Positions 49,112-59,249 of a DNA stretch of 62,000 nucleotides are shown here, in pieces (the stretch's first letter is position 1; each line of letters begins with the position of its first letter). The notes beneath the pieces were generated by a model. That model was given only the letters and a program-made list of their open reading frames with translations. It was not told where the DNA came from and made no database searches. Position numbers and translations under genes: made by a program. Origin of the DNA: Glandiceps talaboti (taxonomy: Eukaryota > Hemichordata > Enteropneusta > Spengelidae); contig NC_135555.1 in NCBI RefSeq assembly GCF_964340395.1, positions 23,657,725-23,719,724 on the forward strand, given 5' to 3'.

Positions 49112-50440
49112 GAAACAAACAACAAAAAGATTGACCTGATCTGACCTACAATGTAACTATGATCACTTGATGCTAGTATTATTTCTAAGGTCATCGACAG
49201 GTCAATTTTCACAATTCAGTTTCAAAGGAGAAGTAATGTACTGAAATACAAATCTATTACATAATATCAATTGATGAGCTGAATAGCAGACATTTATCAC
49301 ATGACAGGGGGTGTGCAGGTTGACAGACAATGATGGACTTGACCCAATCTGATTAAAATTTGATATATTGTACACTTCGCGATTTCTTATAATGTTAATG
49401 TCAATGCATGCCTTCTAAGGGTCATTACAATAGTTTCAGTTTTGACATTGTCAGAAAAGTAGTTGCATAGTATGGATTTTCTCAAAATTTCTCATACATA
49501 TAATATAACAAATTACTTCATTGATTATTTACAATTGTAAAGTGGGTTAAGTATATAGCCTCAGTAAGTACATTTTTTGTAGAACACCTTTGAGATTGTA
49601 CATGAAACAAGGAGGGTCGAGAGTCTGGATAACCACCAAGACTACAGCAAAAATATTGAAGGGTTGCCGAAAGACATGTACGCATACATGTACGCATTTT
49701 ATGTTCCCCAAGAACAATTTAGATGGATAAGAAACAGGCTTCCCACAGACCACTCATTACAAATATAAACAATGCCATCTGACCCCAACTAATATACATT
49801 TTGTACAAAGACAGATACAAATCACAATGTCCTTGGAACAAACAAGCTACACTGTATTTCATGTCATCACATTACAGGCTCAGATTTTGTCACATACAAA
49901 TTGATGATAGCAAGCATTTGAGTCTGCTTGCATGTGCACCTTCTACAGCGAGTCTTATCAGCCAACACCGAAAGGGTACTTTTCGTTGCGTCAGCTGGGA
50001 AAAAATGCTCTGGTTTGCGAGAATGATGGTGCATGACTATACACATGTACACACATACATGTACAGTCACTTAGTGCCTGCTTGTCAGCAGGAGTGTGGT
50101 GTTGTTTATACTGTACATAAGTATTTGTAATGAGTGGTCTGTAGGAAGCCTGTTCTTATCTAAGTTGTTCTTGGGGAACATAAAATTTGTATGATACCCA
50201 GTCTTTCAGTGACCCTTCGATATTTCTGCTGTAACTGACATGATGCAGCCATGTATGTCATTTGTATGTCAAATCATTTTAACCTGGGCAAACATCCATC
50301 TCTACATTTCAAATGCTGCTATAAGAGTCTATTGCTTCAAACATCAGTTTTAATTATTACCTTTGGGGACTGTTTTAACAAATTAACATTTCCAAGGTAA
50401 TGTACACCTTTAATTAGCTACAGAAATGTGTAAATTTGAG
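49112..50440. other. Non-repetitive spacer, nothing coding recognised
   Basis: Contains the orphan TIR-like word at 49347 and two 3' diverged inverted segments: ATGTTCCCCAAGAACAATTTAG... near 49700 pairs with CTAAGTTGTTCTTGGGGAACAT near 50160 (see findings). Open frames here have no recognisable similarity. Confidence 0.6.
49685..50190. repeat. Long-range inverted repeat around a 400-bp core
   Basis: Left arm words TTTTATGTTCCCCAAGAACA, TGGATAAGAAACAGGCTTCC, CACAGACCACTCATTACAAA (49697-49763) are matched in reverse complement by TTTGTAATGAGTGGTCTGTA, GGAAGCCTGTTCTTATCTAA, TGTTCTTGGGGAACATAAAA (50126-50187). Arms are about 65 bp at roughly 90% identity. A foldback or MITE-like insertion is the likely explanation. 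Confidence 0.82.
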
Positions 50441-51184
50441 ACTCCAACATGATGCAGTTTAGCGTTCCCAACACCATGGACTCCAACATGATGCAGTTTA
50501 GCGTTCCCAACACCATGGACTCCATCATGATGCAGTTTAGCAGTCCCAACACCATGGACTCCAACATGATGCAGTTTAGCGTTCCTAACACTGTGGACTC
50601 CAACATGATGCAGTTTAGCGTTCCCAACACCATGGACTCCAACATGATGCAGTTTAGCGTTCCCAACACCGTGGACTCCAACATGATGCAGTTTAGCGTT
50701 CCCAACACCGTGGACTCCAACATGATGCAGTTTAGCGTTCCCAACACCGTGGACTCCAACATGATGCAGTTTAGCGTTCCCAACACCATGGACTCCAACA
50801 TGATGCAGTTTAGCGTTCCCAACACCGTGGACTCCAACATGATGCAGTTTAGTGTTCCCAACACCGTGGACTCCAACATGATGCAGTTTAGTGTTCCCAA
50901 CACCGTGGACTCCAACATGATGCAGTTTAGCGTTCCCAACACCATGGACTCCAACATGATGCAGTTTAGCGTTCCTAACACTGGACTCCAACATGATGCA
51001 GTTTAGAGTTCCCAACACCATGGACTCCAACATGATGCAGTTTAGCGTTCCCAACACTGTGGACTCCAACATGATGCAGTTTAGCGTTCCCAACACCATG
51101 GACTCCAACATGATGCAGTTTAGCATTCCCAACACCGTGGACTCCAACATGATGCAGTGTAGCCTTCCCAACACCATGGAGTGC
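50441..51184. repeat. 39-bp minisatellite, 19 copies
   Basis: Unit ACTCCAACATGATGCAGTTT plus AGCGTTCCCAACACCATGG, 39 bp. As 39 is a multiple of three and the unit lacks stops in several frames, both strands appear open for hundreds of codons. The unit near 50975 lacks 2 bp and breaks the frame, so I treat it as noncoding. Confidence 0.95.
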
Positions 51185-51862
51185 ATACACATGTACATGT
51201 ACATTGTATTTCCAGAGGTCATCTCTACATTGTTATCAACCAAACTCAGACAAACTTAAAAAGATGCTGTCATGTCTGTGGTGATTTCAAGTTTATTCTC
51301 AAAGTTTTTACATGATTAAATTATACTATTGTTTGTCATTAGCTCATCCACAAGTTGGCATTGAAAATCTACTCATCATAATTACTTTTTTCTAATACCT
51401 ACTCTTCTAACTGGACTCTGGGGAGACTGTAGGATATGTCATGTTGTTCAGCCCTATCAGGCTTCTAAGTGAGTGGTACATGTGTGTACCTAGCATGCAC
51501 CAATGTCATATCTTACAGGCTAAGCCCAAAGGACTGAAGTGAGGATATGCATGTTTGTAGAGACATTCACCATACATATTTTTTTTTATATTTCAAATGG
51601 ATTTGCATACTTGATCATGTTTGACAGTACATAAAAATGTGTGTACACCGTATTATAATATAAATGATGTCATTCAAGTGTACAATAAAGACTGGCAAAA
51701 TATTAGAAATATTAAGAAATTAATAGAATATTAAAATCAAACATTGTGGCTATTGCACTGAAAAAATATTGCAAGTGATTGCAAATATTTGAAATAAACT
51801 ATTGAAATACTTGTACATACATGTATATGTGTATGTTGATGTGGGTAGAAAGTTATATGCAG

Positions 51863-51899
<37 letters not shown>

Positions 51900-52860
51900 A
51901 TGTACATGGATGGATGGATGGACAGGCATGTGCTCTTTTTATTTGGTTACTAACACATAAACTTGATTTACTACGAAACTTACGTACATGTATAGGATTA
52001 TAACCAATTATAAATCATGACATTATCTCCAAATTTAATAAATCTAGTGGCAACGTCTACATACACAATGTACATGTATATGTAGGGTAAAAGATAGGAG
52101 GGTGACTCATTCAATAAAACCAAATATCACTTTTCAAGGTTATAATCACATACTAGTAATACTATCTGACACATATATCACACATCTCTATCAAACAATT
52201 TATTAAATTCATACCATTAATCTTCTTAACTAGACTGTCTCTCTTAAATCATGATGTATACATTGTATATGGTATGTCAAATATTTGGCAGAGTTCACTC
52301 AAGATCATGTAAGTACATGATACACAATACAATCACTATGTGACATATGCAACAACCATGCTATACATGTAAACAATGCCCACTAATTCATGTCCTTAAT
52401 TGTCAACCCCTGATAATAGTTTTGTCAAATATGGATGAAATTTGGACACTGCGGTTAATATCCAATACATTAGCATACAATATTCAGACTGAACAGACAT
52501 TATGCAAAATGTGTGACACGTTCCATATGTGACAATTGATTATTACTTTTCCATACATTTATATAATTCCTATTATTCCCAAAAAACAATAATCCTTCCA
52601 AATACTGAACATACAAGCAGTTTCTCCCTTCATCCGATGCAGTATCTTAAAACACAACTTTTGAATCCAGCAGTCTTGGATTAATACTACATATAATATG
52701 TATATATGTACATGTACATGTATATATGTAGACCTGTATCAGTGGAACCAAAAGGATTCCATAGGATCATTCTATTGCTAAGCATCAACATAATTTGATA
52801 TAGCTTAATAACCAGTTTATCCTAATACCTGACATTGGCCTTACGTATACATGTATTGTA
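51185..52860. other. No gene recognised; (TG)n at 51865-51897
   Basis: AT-rich sequence with the TG run, a short GGATGGATGGAT run at 51907-51921 and several TACATGTACATGTA words. Confidence 0.6.
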
Positions 52861-52861
52861 T

Positions 52862-53030
52862 AGTGGCCATTATGAACCAGGATTGAGTATTTATTTTGGA
52901 CTTTCTAATTTATACCAGTAACAATTACATGTATATCACGACTTCCTACTTGAAAGGTCACTGTCAAACAACATTCACCAAGTCTGTGTTCATACATGTA
53001 ACTCAATACATTGAAAAAGCTACACCTTAT
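52862..53030. mobile_element. Single arm of the 31302-31642 foldback family
   Basis: AGTGGCCATTATGAACCAGG, GAGTATTTATTTTGGA, ACTTCCTACTTGAAAGGTCA, CACCAAGTCTGTGTT and AACTCAATACATTG match the left arm of the foldback element in order. The second arm is absent, so this is a half-element or deletion product. Confidence 0.8.
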
Positions 53031-53109
53031 TTGTCACTCTGAAGAGAGCTGTAAGGTGTTTGTCCCATTTAAGAAGGCTTATAACGCATTAAGGGGTTCG
53101 CATAAACCA

Positions 53110-53137
53110 TAGACCCTCTGGTGGAGGGTCTATGCAG
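53110..53137. repeat. 11-bp perfect hairpin
   Basis: CATAGACCCTC and GAGGGTCTATG flank TGGTG in a non-repetitive context. Confidence 0.88.
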
Positions 53138-53139
53138 AA

Positions 53140-56100
53140 ACAGTTACCTCTAGACACTAATTACACTAATCCAAAAGTACATAACATAATGATAAGTAAC
53201 ACCTTTTGTCTGGCATCACACTGGCAAACAATAACCTAAAATTCCATCAACAGGGGAAGACATGGAGAAATGAACTTTCTATATTTCTTACAAAACTAAA
53301 TTGGCCTGCCAAAAAATAAGTCTGGATCCAAATAATGATAACCTAATGCATCTATGATCGTAACACTCAGAGATGATTGTATGAATTTGTAGTGATGGTA
53401 TAGGAAAGTAGACTATGACAATGCTTTGTTCTCAAATATAGGTCTCACATGTAACTCTACTCTAGAGGATACCCGTTGGAAATATTAAAAAAGAATTTGG
53501 AAGTTGGAAGACAACTTCAGAAGACGACTAGCCTCTAGACTAATGTATATTGCCTCTGCTAGTTTTATCTCAGGCTCTAACACCATGCTATCATGGAGGT
53601 AGTCTGTTGCAGCCAATGGTGCATGGTATATCATACAAGTGCATTACGTTGACCAACTCTTTAGGGACATAAAAACGAATGGCTCACAGTATTGTTCTTT
53701 CAGTCAAAACCTATTGATCTTGGTTAGGGGCTGTGTCATTTTAAAACTGACACACAAGAAATATAATTTCTTCGTTTTAGTTTTCCATACTGTCACGTTC
53801 ACGCTTCAAGCATGCCTATTGTTTTAAACTCTCTCTCCGAAAACTGTTGAACGCAAAACGATACTTCGGGTCTTTACTGTTTTTTGCAAATGAATCAAAT
53901 AGTTTCTATCAGAAAAGGTCAAAGGTTAGTAAGTTTAGTCTATGACCAGAAACAAAGACTGTCACACAGTCAGAATCGAAATCACTGCAGTTTCAGATGA
54001 GTTATACTCTGTTGAAGTTGCTTGTTCCTAGCAACCTTTATTTATGAATATATAATACAATTGTGAGTGACTTTTACAAGGATTTTGACACCGGAATTCA
54101 AATATCATGATGTTATAGGTCTTTTCCCTCCGGTAAATCAGAACGTGAATTATCGAACCGTCCATTGATACACCGTTGTACATATACTACATTTTGCTGA
54201 AAGTTTATTTGAAAAATGGATACTACTACTGTATGCCAGGGATTAAAATATACTACACTTCGATTCTACTACCCTTGCTTGTCGCCCATTAGCTTTTTTA
54301 CTTCGTTGCTTGATCGGTCATGCATCTTTGATCATATGTCGATATGGTCGTCCTTGTTCTCAGAGTCATAACAGTAAGTTACAAAAAAAAATTTCATTTC
54401 ATTCACAGTCATTAAACTCTAACACTTCACTGTCGAAATCCACGTCAACAAACGTGTTTGGTAACAACCTGATACAACTACAAGTACGCATTATGCATGT
54501 ATATCATAGTTACACGGGATGAAGTTTTCCGTCTGACAGACTGTCAACATCCAGTTGGGACGTATATATCTGGCCCTAGCTGAGTGTAGGGTTTGTTGTG
54601 ATTTTGAGATCTTTTTTCTTGTTTTCATGCACATTTTTTGTTCTGATGTTTAAAGGGAAGCAAACGCTACAAATTCCTGTAACGTTAACCCAAATAGACG
54701 AGATCACATTGAAAACATGAGCGATATGTCAGTGTACTGCCCATTGCATACCATGCATTGCTACATTTGCCGGACGGAAATTGAGGTGCTACATTTGTCG
54801 ATTTTGACGGAAATTGATGTACCTCTGAACACTTCTTGGGTCTTGAAGGCTCTGTAATTAATGTTGGCGTTAGGAAATGTCTGGATTTTTGGCAGGCAAG
54901 GCGTAATTTAGCAGAATAATCCACCCAACCACAGTCCCTATATCACCCAACTTTGCGATTCAGATCTGAATGGCTTCCGTCTATTTACGTTTACGTTTAA
55001 TGCAGGAATTGTAGCTCTACTTCCGGTTCAACATCGGAACGGAAAAAAAGTACAAACACAGAAGAAAAAGTCTTCAAAATCACATCAAACGCTACAATTA
55101 TTGCAGTTACATGTACTTATGCCCAAATATTGTGTTACTTTACGTGATAAAACATAGTCATTGCAACTTCATACATAAACAACAGCCCCTAAGGATTAAA
55201 AGATTATCGCTACAGCAAATAAGTAACAGTATCACATCAAGGGAAAAGATGTGTTTCTAGTCTGTATTTTTAGTGGTCTACTATATATCAACCTCTTGTG
55301 TCTTAGTTTTCAGTATGGATGGAAGGGATCTCCATTTCACTTCCTGTGACCTGTAGTTCCCTCACTTCTACAATGTGGTCTCTTCCACTGTGTCTAAATG
55401 TCAGACACCTAACTAAGCTTGTTAATGTAAATCATCACATTTTGTATTGTGTAAAAGTTAAGAATATCAATAGCTAATCCCATTATCATACTTTTCCAAG
55501 TTGTCATCATATCACTGCCAAACTTTTAGAGTACTGTAATCTTATCTGTTGGTCAAACATTGCAACTTCAATGGCATACATGTATCTTTCATTGGCGAAA
55601 AATATGGCCAGTTCCTTATTGGCTACTGATATAGATAATCACTGGTTAAGAATATTTCATGGTACATACATACACCATGCCATGGTTTAGTCTACACTGC
55701 AATACTTTGATATACATGTAGAGAGTCTGTACAAAATGTAATCATTTACACTTCACAGAATTACAGGGTTCTTGCCACAAGTTGCCACAGTAAGACATTT
55801 TGTCCCATTAGTTCCAGAAAATATGGAACATTTTTTTGTCAATATGGAACAAAAGATTTCTTTGGCTACATCGACTCATATCAATGTTGTTATCATGTTA
55901 AACTTTCTCACAGGCTGTGACACAAGTACTAAAAGAACTGTGTAATAATAAATTGTGTAGTTTGTCACTGTCAGATTATCACTTTTATTTTGCATTTTAG
56001 GGGATATCACCAACATACAGCAAATTTACGACAGGCACTAAATCCAAATGTATCTCTCATACCGATTAATTGAAGTTCATTCTGGGATTAATTGTACTTG

Positions 56101-57730
56101 GAAATCAACAATTTCATTGCATGCCACTGTTCATTCCATATGATTCTTTGACGTTCATTAGCAGCATTATGCATGTACATGTACATGTAATGACGTAACA
56201 TACAACATTAATTACACATCACATCAGTCATGCCGTAGGTATGGGCTTATATGTACATACATGTACATGTAGGGTTTATTTTTCATCTGAAATAATTTGA
56301 TGTGAAATATAGTGCAGTTTGTTATGACTAATCTCCCATATCATTAAATTCTTGAGAAAATATCACTAAGTGGTACCTTTATTGTGTGCCTAAAATGAGG
56401 ATTATTGTCCAGTCATAAACCATTTTAGAAAGTATTCTACTTACATGTACATGTAGTCTAGAAAACAGTCCTGTGTCATGTCATGTCAGGACCGACTACA
56501 GGTTGGTAAACATGACTTCACTACAATCACAAAAAGAGAAGTATTGCACCTTAATTTCCAAATCGACTTCAGGATTTCCCAGAATACATTAACAGTGTCT
56601 CCTCAGTATACAAACTTATCGACAGCACACTCATGATGGCTACCATGCAGGTAGAAATCTCTATGCTATAACATGGGCAACGATAATTAATGACAAGCAA
56701 AATCAGGTAGTTTATAATGATTACATGGTGTAATAATAGTTACGTGTATGTGGAAGCATTTTTCGTCACCAGTTATGGTACACCCATAGACTAGTACACC
56801 TAACGTTGCAGTAGTGTCATGTACACATACATTTGTACATGTACATGTACATGTATTGATAATTTGACATTTACACTGTCAACAAACACGGTGGAAAGCA
56901 AAATATCTTACACATCTTTAGAGAACTTAAACAAATGGTACGTTTCGGTTCTAGAGTTCAGTAACAGTGCTAAATTGACACATCTCACTACACAAACTAG
57001 TGACATACCAAAATCACTAATCCTGCTACTACGTACAAATGTACATGTACATGTAATTATGTGGCATGACTTTTTATCATTATGACCAACAAATACACTA
57101 TTGACACATTATAAGGACAAACTGATATGTAGAGCTACTACATGTAAACTTGTAGCAACACAAGACTACATGTACATGGACTTGAGTTACAGTTTATAAA
57201 GTTTTAATATCATCCATTAGTATATACATGATGTAGTTAGTCATTGTACAAATTTAATGTACATCATTTCACAAACATTTCCTTTGAAATATACGTCATT
57301 TTGTGATTTCTCATTTTCAAAACATATCACTTACAGTTACACATACACAGCTAGATATTGATTTAGACATAAAGCATTGTTTGGCCTTTGTTCTTTTATT
57401 ACATTTACTGATCCCTGGACTATGCCATTATAATTACAGATCCCTGGATAGCCTTGAAGGGTAAAGGACATACACAAAGGTTGTCATGAAAGCTCTTATG
57501 ACAGTATTATTTTTTATGTGTACTTTCAAGTCATTACAGGTTTCATTCCTACTTGCTGGCAATATCATGCACTGCTGGTATAATAACACTTTGACAGTGA
57601 TCAGCAGTGTTTTTGACAAGGCTGGTAAGCTGGTAAATGTTACACGGTTTCCACAATCAATTTACCCGAGTTCCCCACAGGTGTGCCCCGTGATCAATAA
57701 CAGACTAGGCAAAATAATGGAAAAATGAAA
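53140..57730. other. No gene recognised
   Basis: Mixed-composition sequence with a slightly CpG-richer patch at 54700-55060. That patch has CCGGAAGT on the minus strand (55019-55026), an ETS-type word, which could mark a promoter, but no exon was identified beside it. GACGGAAATTGA is duplicated near 54774 and 54807. Confidence 0.5.
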
Positions 57731-57754
57731 AACTGGCAGTCCGAGCGGGAATCT

Positions 57755-57771
57755 GTCGGTCTCAGACCGAC
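57755..57771. repeat. GC-rich 17-bp palindrome
   Basis: GTCGGTCT-C-AGACCGAC, in a local GC-rich pocket (57735-57782) within AT-rich DNA. Confidence 0.88.
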
Positions 57772-58391
57772 GGACCGGCGTTAATTTTGCATGCTGTCTG
57801 GCATTACATGTACAATGTACATGTACCATTCATTGTACATCATGTTGAAACTTGAAAACACCATCACACATTTCAATAACCTGCATCAAATAGACTTGTT
57901 GGGGCTACCACATATACATTCTACATTGTAATGTAAGTAGAAATATTGCTTCCTGTTCAATTCATGCACTGCTGAATATTGGTCACAACCATAAATGTAA
58001 GCAGCGAACAAACCACAGCTCATTTGGCATTTCCAGCAGCCACTACATGTACTAAACATGTCAAGACCATGTTTTCAACATTTTAACTTTTCTAGTGTTA
58101 GTGTTTTGGTGTATAACCCAGTCATTCTATGCATAACTGTTCATCAATTCCTTTCTCAGTCTCTCAATAATGCTAACTTTTTGCTGCATAACTGTACATC
58201 AATTCATTGGTCAGTCTCTCAGTAATTCTAAGTTTTTTCAATGAAAGTGTCTTACTATTACATTTGTATTTGTGCAAAAAATTGTCACTACTTTTGCATA
58301 CATGTAATGTCTCCACATTGACAAATTGCTCCTTACATGTACATTTACCTGAAAGTCTATGGTGTGATTTTTTTTGGCACAAGTTAGTTGT

Positions 58392-58439
58392 AGTGGTGGT
58401 GGTGGTGGTGGTGGTGGTAGTGGTGGTGGTGGTGGTGGT
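58392..58439. repeat. (TGG)n microsatellite
   Basis: About 16 units with one TAG interruption. Confidence 0.92.
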
Positions 58440-58619
58440 ACAATGTAGTCACTGAGTACATCCTAAAGACTGGATGAATATCTAAGCATTGTACGTAGCA
58501 GGGAGACCCTTCACTTTATAAAATCCAGAATTGGAAAAACATTTTAGTTTGCAAAAATATTAAAATGTGTAGGTCTATGTCAATGATTAGTATATAATTT
58601 CCAATTCATACGATAACAT

Positions 58620-58732
58620 CTCAGACTCGTGATTCCCCAAGGTATGATATCCCTCCTCATCTATCGGCTCAGAGGGATATGACCAACGTGAGGTGATTCA
58701 CTCGACCTCAATGAAGCCATACTCTTTCCAAA
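58620..58732. repeat. Imperfect foldback of about 110 bp
   Basis: GATATCCCTC and GAGGGATAT pair near the centre; outward GACTCGTGATTCCCCAAGGT pairs loosely with CAACGTGAGGTGATTCACTC. Reads as a short palindromic element with diverged arms. Confidence 0.7.
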
Positions 58733-59087
58733 CATCAGATTTGTTTATATAAAAATTCCATATTTACCTTTAGTACTAATATACTGTAAACCAAGATATT
58801 TTTGCTATTAGAAAATTTTACAATTTTTCAATCTTCAGCTTGTTCTCAAAGACTAACTTTCACTAATTACCAGACTAGTACATATTGTTTATTCACAAGA
58901 AGGCATTTTAGTTAGGATTTATTTTTTGCATTGTAGTTTTCCAGTGAAATGAGCAAAAATAAATCTTTATCAAAAATTTCCAGGTTTACTAAACAGATTT
59001 GAGATTAATAATTACAATATACAGGCAAATCTACAGTTGTGCTAACTTTGTATGTCTGCCCTATATACAGGCAAATCTATAGACTGT

Positions 59088-59244
59088 TGACTGTCATTCG
59101 TGCCTTTTTTGCTACGTTTCATCTAAAACAAAGTTGTCGATTCGCTCTGTACTGTAGCACTGAATACATGTACTAATGCATACTAATAGGAACTGCGAGT
59201 GTCGAAGGCAAGAACTGTGAGTGCCAAAGGCACGAATGACTGTC
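59088..59244. repeat. 157-bp inverted-repeat segment
   Basis: TGACTGTCATTCGTGCCTTT at the left and AAAGGCACGAATGACTGTCA at the right are inverted with one mismatch. The interior carries a 19-bp direct repeat, AACTGCGAGTGTCGAAGGCA and AACTGTGAGTGCCAAAGGCA. Confidence 0.82.
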
Positions 59245-59249
59245 ATAGC

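Noticed and set aside
50410-51243. A 277-codon minus-strand and 185-codon plus-strand protein
   Set aside because: Both come from the 39-bp minisatellite; a 2-bp deletion in one unit shifts the frame and neither has flanking coding sequence.
54685-54924. A 79-codon minus-strand frame near the ETS-like word
   Set aside because: It begins at a non-ATG codon, contains no recognisable domain and includes a duplicated GACGGAAATTGA block.
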